Positions 33,604 through 43,706 of a stretch of 53,345 nucleotides of DNA are shown here, in pieces. Where the stretch lies: positions 1,287 to 54,631 of the forward strand of contig NZ_NEHB01000005.1 in assembly GCF_002127655.1 (NCBI RefSeq), given 5' to 3'. The DNA is from Janthinobacterium sp. GW456P (GTDB lineage: Bacteria > Pseudomonadota > Gammaproteobacteria > Burkholderiales > Burkholderiaceae_D). Position 1 is the stretch's first letter. Every line of letters begins with the position of its first letter. The position numbers and the translations under genes were made by a program. The notes beneath the pieces are model-generated. The model did not search any database and had not been told where the DNA came from. It was given only the letters and a program-made list of their open reading frames with translations.

Positions 33604-33921
33604 TTACTTGGCTGCTGCTGCGGTCGCTTCAGTTTTGGCTTCGTCAGCCTTGGCCTTGGCTTTTTTCGCTTTGTGGTGAGCTTTGGCCTTGGTGGCTTTG
33701 GCGTCAGCCTTGGCGCTGGCGACGTCGGCTTTGGCGTCGGCTACGACGGCGGCTTCTTTCGCATCGGCTTTCACGACGGCCTTGGTTTCTTTGGCTTCTG
33801 CTTTTGCCACTTCCTTGGTGTGCTTGGCTTCGGCCTTGGCCGGCGCTGCTGGTGCTGGGGTTTGAGCAAAGGCTGCGGTAGCGAACAAGCCGGCGATCAG
33901 AGTAGCGATTACTTTTTTCAT
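33604..33921 (-). CDS. Secreted Ala/Lys-rich Asr-like protein (array, gene 1)
   Basis: A 105-residue protein: signal peptide MKKVIATLIAGLFATAAFA, then QTPAPAAPAKAEAKHTKEVA, one KADAKEA repeat, and the Lys/Ala/His stretch KAKAHHKAKKAKAKADEAK. It shares its middle with gene 3 of the array (32653). It forms unit 3 alone, with its own box 105 bases upstream and a terminator downstream. The charged Ala-rich helix with a His-Lys block is the shared feature of all five proteins. Confidence 0.7.
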   Translation of the reverse strand: MKKVIATLIAGLFATAAFAQTPAPAAPAKAEAKHTKEVAKAEAKETKAVVKADAKEAAVVADAKADVASAKADAKATKAKAHHKAKKAKAKADEAKTEATAAAAK

Positions 33922-34004
33922 GGTGCAGTTCCTCGAGAAGTGGGGTTGTAGTTCAGGAGATCAATCCCCTGTCACTGAGCCAAAAACGCGCCGTGCGGCA
34001 ATTG

Positions 34005-34040
34005 CGTTGACACGTTTTCTGTCAATTACAAACACTTACA
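34005..34040 (-). promoter_or_regulatory. RstA/CpxR-type direct-repeat box and core promoter, unit 3
   Basis: TTACA-AACAC-TTACA at 34026-34040, 105 bases before ATG 33921. CGTTGAC is at 34005-34011, nine bases farther from the box than in units 1 and 2, while its 15-base spacing to GCGTTTT is kept. Confidence 0.65.
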
Positions 34041-34131
34041 TTTGCCGTGGCAGGCACTCTGTTAGCTGGCGTACCGCGCCCAAACTCCTGGCGGCCTAGA
34101 CTCGATGCCATCCTCACCGCATGGGTCCGCC

Positions 34132-36630
34132 ATGAAAGCCGCCTTGAAAACCTATCAAGCCAAGCGCAATTTCGCCGTCACGCCCGAGCCTGCGGCGGGC
34201 GGCGAGGCGGCGGGCGGCGGGCTCAGCTTCGTCATCCAGAAGCACTGGGCCAGCCGTCTGCACTATGACTTTCGCCTGGAACTGGACGGGACGATGAAAA
34301 GCTGGGCCGTGCCGAAAGGGCCCAGCTACGACCCGCGCGACAAGCGCATGGCCGTGCAGGTGGAAGACCACCCGATTGCCTACGCCGGTTTTGAAGGCAC
34401 GATTCCCGAAAAACAGTATGGTGCGGGCAAGGTCATCATCTGGGACAAGGGCACGTGGCAGCCGCAGCCGGCCACGCCCGATGCGCGCGCCGCCCTGGCG
34501 GCCGGCGAGCTGAAATTCACTCTTGACGGCCACAAGATGCATGGCAACTGGGTGCTGGTGCGCATGAAGGGCAAGGGCGATAAACGCAGCGAAAAGCAGC
34601 CGGCCTGGCTGCTGATCAAGGAAAAAGACGAATATGCCCGGCCGGCGCTGGAATTTTCCGTCGTCGACGAATTCCCCGACAGCGTCAAGCACAAGGCCAT
34701 GCCCAGGCGCAAGCAAAGCGCGGAGCAGGCGGCAGCGCCAGCCGCGAAGCTGCCCGCCACCCTGTCGCCGCAGCTGGCCACGCTCGTCGATGCGCCGCCG
34801 CCAGACGCGCTAGACTGGATTTTCGAGGTGAAATTCGACGGCTACCGCATCCTCGCGCGTTGCGATGGCGATCATATTGCGTTAATCACGCGCAATGGCA
34901 ACGACTGGACGGCGAAACTGCCGAAGCTGCGGCTGGCGCTGGAAAGGGTGGGTTTGCCGCCAGGCTGGTATGACGGCGAAATCGTCGTCAACGACGCCGG
35001 CGGCCACCCGGATTTCGGCGCCTTGCAGCGCGCCTTCGATGCGGAGACGACCAGCGAGATCGTGTATTACCTGTTCGACGTGCCGTATTTCGACGGCCAT
35101 GATCTACGGGGCCAGCCTGTCGAGGCGCGCCGGGCCTTGCTGGAGCAATTGCTGCAGAGCTTGGCTGCCTCGCCGCTGCTGCGCTTCAGCGGCGCGCTTG
35201 ACGCCAAGCCCCGGCAGTTGCTGGCCCATGCCTGCCGCCTGGGGCTGGAAGGCGTGATCGGCAAGCGCCGTGGTTCACCCTACGTCACGCGGCGTTCCGC
35301 CGACTGGATCAAGCTCAAATGCGGGCTGCGCCAGGAATTCGTCATCGGCGGCTATACGGCGCCGCAGGGCGCGCGCGAAGGCATCGGTTCGCTGCTGCTG
35401 GGCGTGCACGACGACCAGGGCAGGCTGCGCTATGCGGGCAATGTGGGCAGCGGCTTTGACGATGCGGCCTTGCGCGACTTGCGGCGCCGCCTCGACGCGC
35501 TGGCCATCGAGACGAGTCCGTTCGCGGGCAAGGCGGGCGGCGTGCGCCGGCCCATCTGGGTCAAGCCGCAGCTGGTGGCCGAGGTCGGTTTTGCACAATG
35601 GACCAGCGGCGGCGCCGTGCGCCACGCCGTCTTTCACGGCTTGCGCGCGGATAAACAGCCGGCCGCCATCGTGCGCGAGCAGGCGCAGCGAATCGACAGG
35701 GAGGCAACAATGCAGAACACATCCAAGCCGGACCGCGTCTTGCCGGCCAGTTTCAAGGTCAGCCATGCGGAGAGGGTGATCGACCGGGATAGCGGCGCCA
35801 GGAAGATCGACCTGGTGCGCTACTACGCGCTGGTGGGCAAACTGATGCTCGTGCATTTGCGCGGCCGGCCCGTGTCGCTGGTGCGCGCGCCGTCCGGCGT
35901 GGGCGGCGAGCTGTTTTTCCAGAAGCATGCGGACACGTCCACCATGCCCGGCGTCAGGCAGCTCGATCCCGGCCTCGATCCCGAGCATGCTTCCATGCTG
36001 GAAGTGGCCGGCGTACAGGGCCTGTTGTCGGCGGCGCAGTGGAATGTGGTGGAATTCCACACGCAAAACGCGCTGGCCAGCGCCTACGATACGCCGAACC
36101 GCCTGGTGTTCGACCTGGATCCGGGCAAGGGCGTGGCCTGGCCCGCCATCCGCGAAGCGGCCGTGCTGCTGCGCGCCTTTTTGACGGAACTGGGCTTGCC
36201 CGCCTGGCTGAAAACCAGCGGCGGCAAGGGCTTGCACGTGGTCGTGCCGATCCGCCCGAAACACGACTGGGATACCGTCAAGGCGTTTTCGCAAGCCATC
36301 GTGGCGCACATGGCGCAGCTGATTCCCCAGCGCTTCGTCCTGAAAAGCGGATCGTCCAACCGGGTCGGCAAGATCTTCATCGATTATTTGCGCAATGGCC
36401 GGGGCGCCACCACCGTGTGCGCGTGGTCGGCCCGCACGCGTTCGGGGCTGGGCATTTCCGTGCCGCTGGCCTGGGAGGAACTCGACAAGCTGAAGGCGGG
36501 CGACCAATGGAATGTGGGCAATGTCCACAGCCGTCTCGACGTGGGCAATGCGCCATGGGATGGCTATGCGCGCAGCGCGAAAGGGCTCGATGCGGCGATG
36601 AAAAAGCTGGCCTTTACTCCTGCGGCTTGA
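34132..36630 (+). CDS. ligD: Multifunctional ATP-dependent DNA ligase D (non-homologous end joining)
   Basis: An 832-residue three-domain enzyme. 3'-phosphoesterase (about 10-190) with H44-Y-D46 in [14 protein letters not shown]-dependent ligase (about 205-510) with the adenylated K234 in [12 protein letters not shown]; primase-like polymerase (about 545-825) with metal-binding D661 and D663 in [10 protein letters not shown]. The PE-LIG-POL order is that of Pseudomonas-type LigD. With Ku (39048) it joins double-strand breaks without a template. The start at 34132 is chosen because the protein then begins [19 protein letters not shown] as relatives do; an ATG at 34105 would add nine residues. 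Neither has a clear ribosome site. It overlaps the convergent kinase gene by 17 bp. Confidence 0.95.
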   Translation: MKAALKTYQAKRNFAVTPEPAAGGEAAGGGLSFVIQKHWASRLHYDFRLELDGTMKSWAVPKGPSYDPRDKRMAVQVEDHPIAYAGFEGTIPEKQYGAGKVIIWDKGTWQPQPATPDARAALAAGELKFTLDGHKMHGNWVLVRMKGKGDKRSEKQPAWLLIKEKDEYARPALEFSVVDEFPDSVKHKAMPRRKQSAEQAAAPAAKLPATLSPQLATLVDAPPPDALDWIFEVKFDGYRILARCDGDHIALITRNGNDWTAKLPKLRLALERVGLPPGWYDGEIVVNDAGGHPDFGALQRAFDAETTSEIVYYLFDVPYFDGHDLRGQPVEARRALLEQLLQSLAASPLLRFSGALDAKPRQLLAHACRLGLEGVIGKRRGSPYVTRRSADWIKLKCGLRQEFVIGGYTAPQGAREGIGSLLLGVHDDQGRLRYAGNVGSGFDDAALRDLRRRLDALAIETSPFAGKAGGVRRPIWVKPQLVAEVGFAQWTSGGAVRHAVFHGLRADKQPAAIVREQAQRIDREATMQNTSKPDRVLPASFKVSHAERVIDRDSGARKIDLVRYYALVGKLMLVHLRGRPVSLVRAPSGVGGELFFQKHADTSTMPGVRQLDPGLDPEHASMLEVAGVQGLLSAAQWNVVEFHTQNALASAYDTPNRLVFDLDPGKGVAWPAIREAAVLLRAFLTELGLPAWLKTSGGKGLHVVVPIRPKHDWDTVKAFSQAIVAHMAQLIPQRFVLKSGSSNRVGKIFIDYLRNGRGATTVCAWSARTRSGLGISVPLAWEELDKLKAGDQWNVGNVHSRLDVGNAPWDGYARSAKGLDAAMKKLAFTPAA

Positions 36631-38926
36631 AGGACACGGTGGCGCGCGCCAGCTGCAGGGCTTCGTCGATGGCGGCGTTGAGCTGGGGAATCTCGACGGG
36701 TTTGGTCAGGTAGCGGAAAAAGCCCGCGGCCAGGCCATGCCGGATGTCGCCCTTCATGGCGTTGGCCGTCAGGGCGATGACGGGTATGTGCGCCGTGCGC
36801 GGATCGTTGCGCAGAATGCGTTGCGCCTGGTTGCCGTTCATGCCGGGCAGGTTGATATCCATCAGGATGACATCGGGATGGCGCTCCAGCGCCAGCGCGA
36901 TGCCCTGGCGCGCATCGGTGGCCGAGATCATGCGCAGATGCGGCAGGAAGCTGACGATGTCTTCCACCAGGCGCAGGCTGGCCGGATTGTCTTCCACGTA
37001 CAGCAGCAGGGCCTGGCCGCTGGCGTCGTCCCCGACCTTGCCGGCAGGCTCGGATAACCCGTCCGTGTCCAGCGGCATGCTGTCGGGCGGCGCGGCCATG
37101 GTGTCCAGTTCGATCCAGAACACGCTGCCCTCGCCAAGGCAGCTGTGCACGCCCATGCGTCCGCCCATCAGTTCGACCAGGCGCTTGGTGACGACCAGGC
37201 CGATGCCCGTGCCTTCTTCGCTGCCGGCCTCCTGCCCCAGGCGGTTAAACGGCTGGAACAGTTCGGCCATCTGCGCGTCGTCCAGCCCCTTGCCCGTGTC
37301 GCGGATGGCGATGCGCACGCACAGCGCATCGGGCTGCGAAATCTCCAGCTCCACCTTGCCGGCAGGGCGGTTGTACTTGATGGCGTTCGACAGCAGGTTA
37401 AGCAGTACTTGCTTGAGGCGCGTATGGTCGGCCCTGAGCGTGAGCGCTTCGCAGGCGGGAAAGATCAGGTGGATCTGGCGTTGCTGCGCCTGTTCTTCCA
37501 CCATCACGCGCACTTCCTCGATCAGCGCGGGCAGCGTCACCGCTTCCATCGACAGGCTCAGGCTGCCCGATTCGATCTTCGCCAGGTCGAGGATTTCATT
37601 GATCAGGGTGAGCAGGTGGCGACCCGACGTGACGATGTTTTGCACGAAAGTGCGTTTTTGCAAGACGGTCGCGGGCAGGGCTTCGTTGGCCAGCAGCTGG
37701 GCAAAGCCGAGGATGGCGTTCAGCGGCGTGCGCAGCTCGTGCGACATGCTGGTGAGAAAACGGTCCTTTGCTTGGCTGGCCCGCTCGAGTTCGACTTTTT
37801 GTTCGTTGAGCGTGCGTTCGATGCGCTTGCGCTCGGAGATGTCGCGGATGGCCGACGACACGAGCACGCCTTCGTCCGTTTCCAGCGGCGACAGGCTGAT
37901 TTCGACGGGAAATTCGGTGCCATCGCGGCGCAAGCCGTACAGTTCCAGCCCGGCGCCCATGGAGCGGGCGCGCGGCGCCGTGGAAAACGCATGGCGGTGG
38001 CGCGGGTGGTCCATCGCATAGCGGGCCGGGATCAGCACTTCCACATTGCGCCCGAGTAACTCCGCGCGCGAGTAGCCGAACAGGCGTTCCGTCTGCGAGT
38101 TGACGAGCACGATCTCGCCATCGCCGTTGACGATGACGATGGCGTCCGGCGCCGATTCGAGCAGGCCGCGGAACTTCTGCTCGGCCCGGCGGCGGTCGCT
38201 GACGTCGCGGATGGCGCTGATGACGAAGGTGCCGATCTCCGTCTGGATGGGCGACAGGCTGATTTCGACGGGAAACTCGATGTTGTCCTTGCGCAGGCCC
38301 AGCAATTCCAGGTCGGCGCCCATGGTGCGCGTGCGGGGCTGGTCGAAATAGCGCGCGCGGTGCGCCACATGCGAATGGCGCAGGCGTTGCGGCAGCAGAC
38401 TATCGATTTGCCTGCCATTCAATTCGCCTTCCGCGTAGCCGAACAGGCGCTCCGCCTGCTGGTTAGCCAGCACGATGGCGCCCGTGGCATTGACCATGAT
38501 GACGCTGTCCGGCGTCGATTCGAACAGCACGCGGTAGCGCACCTCGACGAACTGGGCGTCGCGCGCCGCCTTCAGCAAGGTCGTGTCCTTCATGGTGGAA
38601 ATCAGGTAGCGGGGGGCATCCGCCCCGGCCTGTGCGGCCTGGCACGCCACATCGACATGGATGAGTTCGCCATCCTTGCGCCGCCGCAGCGATTCGCGGT
38701 CGTAGCTGCCGTGCAGGGCCAGCTGTTCGTCGATCAGCACGGCCGCTTCGGCTTGTCCAGGCAGGGAGATCAGTTCCCATAGCGTGCGGCCCAGCGCTTC
38801 GTCGCTGGCATAGCCGAAGATGCGCTGGGCACCCACCGTCCAGCGCACGACGGCGTGCTCTTCGTTGGTGATGACGACGCCGCCAGGGGCGCCGCTGAGG
38901 ATAAGCTGATCTAACTCGGCATCCAT
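36614..38926 (-). CDS. Hybrid sensor histidine kinase, PAS-PAS-PAS-HisKA-HATPase-REC
   Basis: A soluble 770-residue kinase. PAS 1 (about 5-120), PAS 2 (about 128-245) and PAS 3 (about 250-368), HisKA with H396 in [20 protein letters not shown], HATPase with [18 protein letters not shown] and GTGIGLVV, and a C-terminal receiver with the phospho-Asp in [13 protein letters not shown] and K in [11 protein letters not shown] 2 and PAS 3 are close copies of each other (LFGYAEGEL against [19 protein letters not shown] in both), so one arose by internal duplication. ATG 38926 follows GCGGAAAA. No regulator is next to it. It lies between LigD and Ku, but nothing ties it to repair. Confidence 0.9.
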   Translation of the reverse strand: MDAELDQLILSGAPGGVVITNEEHAVVRWTVGAQRIFGYASDEALGRTLWELISLPGQAEAAVLIDEQLALHGSYDRESLRRRKDGELIHVDVACQAAQAGADAPRYLISTMKDTTLLKAARDAQFVEVRYRVLFESTPDSVIMVNATGAIVLANQQAERLFGYAEGELNGRQIDSLLPQRLRHSHVAHRARYFDQPRTRTMGADLELLGLRKDNIEFPVEISLSPIQTEIGTFVISAIRDVSDRRRAEQKFRGLLESAPDAIVIVNGDGEIVLVNSQTERLFGYSRAELLGRNVEVLIPARYAMDHPRHRHAFSTAPRARSMGAGLELYGLRRDGTEFPVEISLSPLETDEGVLVSSAIRDISERKRIERTLNEQKVELERASQAKDRFLTSMSHELRTPLNAILGFAQLLANEALPATVLQKRTFVQNIVTSGRHLLTLINEILDLAKIESGSLSLSMEAVTLPALIEEVRVMVEEQAQQRQIHLIFPACEALTLRADHTRLKQVLLNLLSNAIKYNRPAGKVELEISQPDALCVRIAIRDTGKGLDDAQMAELFQPFNRLGQEAGSEEGTGIGLVVTKRLVELMGGRMGVHSCLGEGSVFWIELDTMAAPPDSMPLDTDGLSEPAGKVGDDASGQALLLYVEDNPASLRLVEDIVSFLPHLRMISATDARQGIALALERHPDVILMDINLPGMNGNQAQRILRNDPRTAHIPVIALTANAMKGDIRHGLAAGFFRYLTKPVEIPQLNAAIDEALQLARATVSFKPQE

Positions 38927-39047
38927 TTTTTTCCGCACGCATGACAGGGCTTGCCGGCTGGCAGGCCTGTGCATAACGTAGCGAGAAGCTTGATTAAAGT
39001 CAATGCATTTGTATTATTGACGCTGCTCCCGGGCCGGGTACTGCGGT

Positions 39048-39923
39048 TCATGCCGCCTTGCGCCTGGCTGGCGCCGCTTTGCGCGCCGGGGACGCGGCCG
39101 TCCGCTTGCGGACCGGCGCCGCGGACGCCTTCTTGCCCAGGCTTTGCTGCAGCAGGGCGACCAGGTCGATCACGTTGCTGCCGTGTTCCTCTTCCGGTTC
39201 GGGGGCGGGCGGCGTGATGGTCTTGGTCTGTTTCGCCTTGATTTTCTTCTTGACCAGCGCCAGCACGTCTTCGCGATAGCTGTCGTGGTATTGCTCCGGG
39301 TCCCACGCTTCGCTCATGCCTTCCACGAGCGACAGGGCCATCTTGAGTTCCTTGTCGGAAATGCCGGCCGCCTTCAGGGGACTGGCGGGCAAGTCCAGGT
39401 CGTCCGTGGGGCGGATTTCATCAGCGTAGCGCAGCGTGTTGAGCACGATGGCGTCGCCCACGCAGACGAGCGCGCACAAATGCTGCTTGGTGCGCATAAC
39501 TACGCTGGCGATACCCACTTTGTTAGCCTTGCGCAAGGTTTCGCGCAGCAGCGCATATACTTTCTCGCCGCCCTTGGCGGGCAGCAGGTAATACGGGTGC
39601 TCGTAAAAGGTCAGCGGCACTTCCGTCGCATCGACAAAGGTCAAAATGTCGATGGTTTGCGTGGCCTTCACGTTCGCCTGCCTTAAATCCTCGTCGGACA
39701 GCACCACGTACTCGTCCGTCTTGTATTCATAGCCCTTGACGATGTCGTCCCACTCGACTTCCTTGCCCGTCTGCTTGTTGTAGCGCTTGTAGCCGATGGG
39801 GGCGAAGTCGCGCCGGTCCAGCATGGACAAGTCCAGTTCGTGGTCGAGGCTGGCAGAAATCAGCTCGACGGGAATGTGCACGAGCCCGAAGCTGATGGCG
39901 CCTTTCCATAGTGCGCGCGCCAT
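39048..39923 (-). CDS. ku: Ku protein, DNA end-binding factor of NHEJ
   Basis: A 291-residue bacterial Ku. The bridge-region core is complete: ARALWKGAISFGLVHIPVEL at the start, LDRRDFAPIGYKRYNKQTGK, the YVVLSDEDLRQAN segment and the DPEQYHDSYREDVLALVKKK end of the conserved core. A Pro/Glu linker leads to a Lys/Arg/Ala-rich tail (about 268-291), the extended basic C-terminus that aids DNA threading. The homodimer encircles broken ends and recruits LigD. It follows the SDR gene by 3 bp on the same strand, so the two are likely cotranscribed. LigD is about 2.4 kb away on the other strand. Confidence 0.95.
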   Translation of the reverse strand: MARALWKGAISFGLVHIPVELISASLDHELDLSMLDRRDFAPIGYKRYNKQTGKEVEWDDIVKGYEYKTDEYVVLSDEDLRQANVKATQTIDILTFVDATEVPLTFYEHPYYLLPAKGGEKVYALLRETLRKANKVGIASVVMRTKQHLCALVCVGDAIVLNTLRYADEIRPTDDLDLPASPLKAAGISDKELKMALSLVEGMSEAWDPEQYHDSYREDVLALVKKKIKAKQTKTITPPAPEPEEEHGSNVIDLVALLQQSLGKKASAAPVRKRTAASPARKAAPARRKAA

Positions 39924-39926
39924 CGG

Positions 39927-40901
39927 CTAGTCTCCCACCTTGCCGGTGACGGGCAGGACAATGCCGCTGATGTAGCTGGAACAGGCGGGAGAGGCCAGGA
40001 AGACATAGGCGGGCGACAGTTCTTCCGGCTGGGCCGGGCGGCGCATGTCGGTGTCCTGGCCGAATTTCCCGATCTCCTCGGGCGACTTGTCGGCCGGATT
40101 GAGCGGCGTCCAGACGGGGCCGGGTGCGATGGCGTTCACGCGGATGCCCTTGTCCAGCAGGTTGCCGGCCAGCGCCATGGTGAACGCATGGATGGCGCCC
40201 TTGGTGGTGGAATAGTCGAGCAGGTGCTTGGAACCCTGCAAACCCGTCACGGAACCCGTGTTGATGATGGACGCGCCCCGCTGCAAGTGGGGCAGCACGG
40301 CCTTGGCCATGTGAAAATAACCGTAGACATTGGTTTTCATGGTGAGATCGAAGCGTTCTTCGCTCAGGTCCAGCAAGGATTCGGCGTGCTCCTGGAAGGC
40401 GGCGTTGTTCACCAGCACATCGATGTGCGTGAACTTGTCCAGCACCTGGCTGACGGCTTGCTGGCAAAAGCCCTGGTCGCGCACGTCGCCGGGGATCAAC
40501 AGGCAGCTTTGGCCTTCCGCTTCCACGTAGCGCTTCGTTTCGTTGGCGTCGGCGTGTTCGTTCAGGTAAATGATGGCGACATCGGCGCCTTCGCGCGCGT
40601 ACAGCACGGCCACGGCGCGGCCGATACCCGAATCGCCGCCCGTGATGATCGCCACCATGCCGGCCAGCTTGCCGCTGCCGCAATAATCGGGCGCCAGGAA
40701 GCGCGGTTTCAATTCCATCTGCCCCTCGATGCCCGGTTTGTCCAGGTGCTGGGCGGGCAGGGGAGGCGTCGGCTGGCTGCGGTGGCCCGTTTGCACCGGC
40801 TGCTTGCTTTCCTTGCCTGGCTTTGCGGCATCACGGCCGTCCTGCTCCTGCTGGATAGCACGCTGCAAGTTACCGGCGGACTGGTCTTTGTTTTCGTTCA
40901 T
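39927..40901 (-). CDS. SDR-family oxidoreductase (YghA-like)
   Basis: A 324-residue short-chain dehydrogenase with a roughly 70-residue N-terminal extension rich in Gln, Lys and Pro. Cofactor motif TGGDSGIGRAVAV (T-G-x3-G-x-G), NNAA, active-site S in INTGSVTG, and Y-x-x-x-K in LLDYSTTKGAIHAF. The extension and SDR core match the YghA group of NADP-dependent enzymes linked with general stress genes. The substrate is unknown. ATG 40901 follows GGGAGG; an ATG at 40949 would add 16 unrelated residues. It precedes Ku by 3 bp and is divergent from a TetR gene. Confidence 0.87.
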   Translation of the reverse strand: MNENKDQSAGNLQRAIQQEQDGRDAAKPGKESKQPVQTGHRSQPTPPLPAQHLDKPGIEGQMELKPRFLAPDYCGSGKLAGMVAIITGGDSGIGRAVAVLYAREGADVAIIYLNEHADANETKRYVEAEGQSCLLIPGDVRDQGFCQQAVSQVLDKFTHIDVLVNNAAFQEHAESLLDLSEERFDLTMKTNVYGYFHMAKAVLPHLQRGASIINTGSVTGLQGSKHLLDYSTTKGAIHAFTMALAGNLLDKGIRVNAIAPGPVWTPLNPADKSPEEIGKFGQDTDMRRPAQPEELSPAYVFLASPACSSYISGIVLPVTGKVGD

Positions 40902-40997
40902 GCTGGCCTCCCTGGAAACGAAGATCCAGTATCGGCGCGGCGCGGCCATCCAACGGTGCGCTTGCTAACAGAGTGGCGCAAACGGGCGTAAAGTTAT

Positions 40998-41011
40998 ATG
41001 ATGATCGACAT
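40998..41011. promoter_or_regulatory. Candidate TetR operator
   Basis: ATG-AT-GATC-GA-CAT, an imperfect dyad in the 127-bp spacer between the SDR-Ku pair and the TetR gene, 18 bp before the TetR start. It could control both directions; it is a pattern guess only. Confidence 0.3.
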
Positions 41012-41028
41012 AAGTGTAGGAGGGCAGC

Positions 41029-41610
41029 ATGAAAGTGAGCAGGGAACAGGCGGCGCTGAACCGGGAGCGCATCGTTGACGTGGCGGCAAGATTGTTCCGC
41101 GAAAAGGGCTATGACGGCATCGGCGTGGCCGACCTGATGAAGAACGCGGGTCTCACGCACGGCGGCTTCTACGGCCATTTCGCGTCCAAGGAAGACTTGA
41201 TGATCGAGGCCTGCCAGCATGCCTTGAATAAGTCGCTGGAAGGCTGGCGGGCGAAGGTCGCCAGCGACCCGCAGCGGGCGCTGCCGGCCATCATCGACAG
41301 CTATCTGACCGCCCGCCACCGCGACCAGCCCGGCGGCGGCTGCCCGGCGGCGGCCATGGGCACGGACGTGGCGCGCATGTCGCCCGGCGCGCGTCCCGCA
41401 TTTACGCAAGCCACGCGGCAGCAGTTCGCGCTGCTGGAAGGCTTGCTGCCGGAAGGCGGGCCCGATGGTACGCAGGAGCGGCGGCGCCAGCAGGCCATTT
41501 CCACGTTTGCCGCCATGGTGGGCGCCATGGTGCTGGCGCGTTCAATCGATGACGAGGCGCTATCGATGGAAATCCTCGACGCCGTGAAGGCGCAATTGCT
41601 GCCAGAATAG
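41029..41610 (+). CDS. TetR/AcrR-family regulator
   Basis: A 193-residue regulator with N-terminal helix-turn-helix (ERIVDVAARLFREKGYDGIG, GLTHGGFYGHFASKEDLM) and a helical ligand domain. It resembles regulators with a Cys-containing GGGCPAAAMGTD loop near 103-114, which in some relatives senses electrophiles, but I cannot assign a ligand. GGAGG precedes ATG. Being divergent from the SDR gene it probably represses that gene and possibly Ku through it. Confidence 0.88.
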   Translation: MKVSREQAALNRERIVDVAARLFREKGYDGIGVADLMKNAGLTHGGFYGHFASKEDLMIEACQHALNKSLEGWRAKVASDPQRALPAIIDSYLTARHRDQPGGGCPAAAMGTDVARMSPGARPAFTQATRQQFALLEGLLPEGGPDGTQERRRQQAISTFAAMVGAMVLARSIDDEALSMEILDAVKAQLLPE

Positions 41611-41678
41611 TCTCATCCCCCCTGTCAGCCGGCCTCGTCGCATGATAGGCTTCGGTTTTCAGATTTTGGGATCGCATC

Positions 41679-43319
41679 ATGCTGCTTTGGCTCAGGCAAT
41701 ACCGGCGTCCTCTGTTGGCCGGGGACATCACTGCCGGTATCGTTGTCGCCATGATGATGGTGCCGCAAGGCATGGCGTATGCGCTGGTGGCCGGCTTGCC
41801 GCCCGTGGTGGGCATCTACGCCAGCATCCTGCCGCCCGTGCTGTACGCCTTGTTCGGCAGCAGCATGACGCAGTCCGTCGGCCCCATGGCCATCGTCTCC
41901 CTGATGACGGCCGCGGCCCTGGCGCCGCTGGCCGACCCCGGTTCCTCGCTGTACATCGTGCTGGCCGCCCAGCTGGCCTTCATCAGCGGCCTGGTCCTGT
42001 TGCTGTGCGGCGTGCTGCGCCTGGGCTTCATGGCCAGTTTCCTGTCGCGCCCCGTGATCAGCGGTTTCAGCAATGGCGCCGCCATCCTGATCATCTGGGG
42101 GCAGATCACGCCCTTGCTGGGCGCAACGCTGCCCCACTGGCACGCGCCCAGCCTCGTGCTGGGGCTGTCGGGCCTGCTGTTCCTGTGGCTGGCCAAACGG
42201 TACGCGGCGCGTGTGCTTGTGCGCTGCGGCCTGAACAAGGTGGCCGCCGACGTGGGCGCGCGCCTGGCGCCGATGGCGCTGGTGCTGGCCGGCATCGCGC
42301 TGGTCGCCTATGGCGGCCTGGAAGCGATGGGCGTGCAGACGACGGGCCATGTGCCCAGCGGCTTGCCGGGCCTGAACCTGGCCACCTCGAGCGCCCATTG
42401 GCGCACCTTGCTGTCGCCGGCGCTCTTGATCGCTTTCATCATCTTTTTGATGAGCATGTCCGCCGCCCAGACCCTGGCGCAAAAGCGCGGCGAGAAGCTG
42501 CACACGAACCGAGAATTGCTGGGCCTGGGCGCGGCCAACGTGGCCAGCGCGCTGTCGGGCGGCTTTCCCGTCACGGGCTCGATTTCGCGTTCGGCCGTCA
42601 ATTTCCAGGCGGGCGCCAATACGCCCTTGGCCAGCATCATCACGGCAGGCCTGCTGGCGCTGGCGCTGGTGGCGCCAACGGGCTGGCTGGCCCTGCTGCC
42701 GCTGCCCGTGCTGGCGGCCACCATCATCTTTGCCGTCAGCAGCCTGCTGGACTGGGATACCTTGAAATTGTCGTGGCGCTACGACCGCAGCGATGCGCTG
42801 GCCCTGCTGGCGACGACGGCCGGCGTGCTGGTGCTGGGCGTGGAAGCGGGCGTGGTGATCGGCGTGCTGCTGTCGATGGGGACGTTGATCTGGCGCGCCA
42901 GCCGCCCCCATATCGCCGTGCTGGGCCGCATCCCGAATAGCGAGCACTTCCGCAACGTGGAGCGTTATGAAGCGCAGACCTTGCCGGATGTTCTGCTGCT
43001 GCGCATCGATGCGGGCCTGTTCTTCGGCAACGTCGAAGCCGTCACGGAGCGCGTGGAAGACGAGTTGCGCGGCCACCCGACGGCGCGCCACCTGGTGCTG
43101 GTGCTGTCGGCCGTGAACCAGATCGACAGCACGGCCTTGCTGGGCTTGATCGAGCTCAACAGCACGCTGGCCAAGCGCGGCATCAGCCTGAACCTGGCCG
43201 AGGTGAAAGGCCCCGTGATGGACCGTTTGCGCCAGAGCAGTTTATTGAAAGACCTGAGCGGCAAGCTGTACCTGAGCACGGCGCTGGCGACGAACGATTT
43301 GAGCGGGAGCACAACATGA
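41679..43319 (+). CDS. SulP (SLC26)-family anion transporter with STAS domain
   Basis: A 546-residue membrane protein with about 11-14 transmembrane helices and a C-terminal STAS domain (about 440-540). Family marks are VPQGMAYALVAGLPPVVGIY near 28, the SVGPMAIVSLMTAAAL segment and GGFPVTGSISRSAVN near 300. The STAS part has LLLRIDAGLFFGNVEAV and the VLSAVNQIDSTALLGLIEL switch-helix region. It carries sulfate, bicarbonate or another anion; specificity cannot be read. It overlaps the next gene by 4 bp (ATGA), so the small genes after it may share its transcript. Confidence 0.9.
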   Translation: MLLWLRQYRRPLLAGDITAGIVVAMMMVPQGMAYALVAGLPPVVGIYASILPPVLYALFGSSMTQSVGPMAIVSLMTAAALAPLADPGSSLYIVLAAQLAFISGLVLLLCGVLRLGFMASFLSRPVISGFSNGAAILIIWGQITPLLGATLPHWHAPSLVLGLSGLLFLWLAKRYAARVLVRCGLNKVAADVGARLAPMALVLAGIALVAYGGLEAMGVQTTGHVPSGLPGLNLATSSAHWRTLLSPALLIAFIIFLMSMSAAQTLAQKRGEKLHTNRELLGLGAANVASALSGGFPVTGSISRSAVNFQAGANTPLASIITAGLLALALVAPTGWLALLPLPVLAATIIFAVSSLLDWDTLKLSWRYDRSDALALLATTAGVLVLGVEAGVVIGVLLSMGTLIWRASRPHIAVLGRIPNSEHFRNVERYEAQTLPDVLLLRIDAGLFFGNVEAVTERVEDELRGHPTARHLVLVLSAVNQIDSTALLGLIELNSTLAKRGISLNLAEVKGPVMDRLRQSSLLKDLSGKLYLSTALATNDLSGSTT

Positions 43320-43705
43320 CAATGGAATTGAATCTGCACGGCGAGGCGCATGCCGTCGCCAATATCCTTGCGCTGGAACAAATGCTGCAGGAAGCGCGCG
43401 CGCTGGCCCAGTGCGAGCTGTGGCTGACCATGGCGACCGATGCGGAACAGGGCCCGGCCCTGTGCATGTTGCGCAATGGCGGCAACGCCTGGCTGATGTA
43501 TCTGTCGGGCCAGGACGACCTGAGTTTTCACTCGCTGGGCGACGAGGAGGCGGACGGCGTTTGCAGCTACCTGCTGGCGAATGGCCAGGTGGATGAATAT
43601 CCGGAAGCCTGGTGCGTGGACGCGGAACACTGTCAGCGGGCCTTGGCCGATTTTTTCAGGATGGGCGGCGCGCGGCCTGCCGTCATTGCGTGGGAGGCGG
43701 ATTGA
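43316..43705 (+). CDS. Imm1-like immunity protein
   Basis: A 129-residue protein. It carries the pattern LRNGGNAWLMYLSGQDDLSF, then YLLANGQVDEYPEAWCV, and ends with FRMGGARPAVIAWE. This is the arrangement I associate with the Imm1 family, which protects against polymorphic deaminase-type toxins. No toxin gene is nearby. ATGA overlap with the SulP gene suggests coupled translation. It is the first of four small genes on this strand. Confidence 0.6.
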   Translation: MTMELNLHGEAHAVANILALEQMLQEARALAQCELWLTMATDAEQGPALCMLRNGGNAWLMYLSGQDDLSFHSLGDEEADGVCSYLLANGQVDEYPEAWCVDAEHCQRALADFFRMGGARPAVIAWEAD

Positions 43706-43706
43706 T

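Noticed and set aside
31434..33921. Plus-strand frames rich in Gly, Arg or Trp through the Asr-like array
   Set aside because: They mirror the Ala/Lys-rich genes on the minus strand, which have signal peptides, ribosome sites, promoter boxes and terminators.
41625..43091. Minus-strand open frame of 488 codons
   Set aside because: It is opposite the SulP gene and has shadow-type His/Gln/Arg-rich composition.
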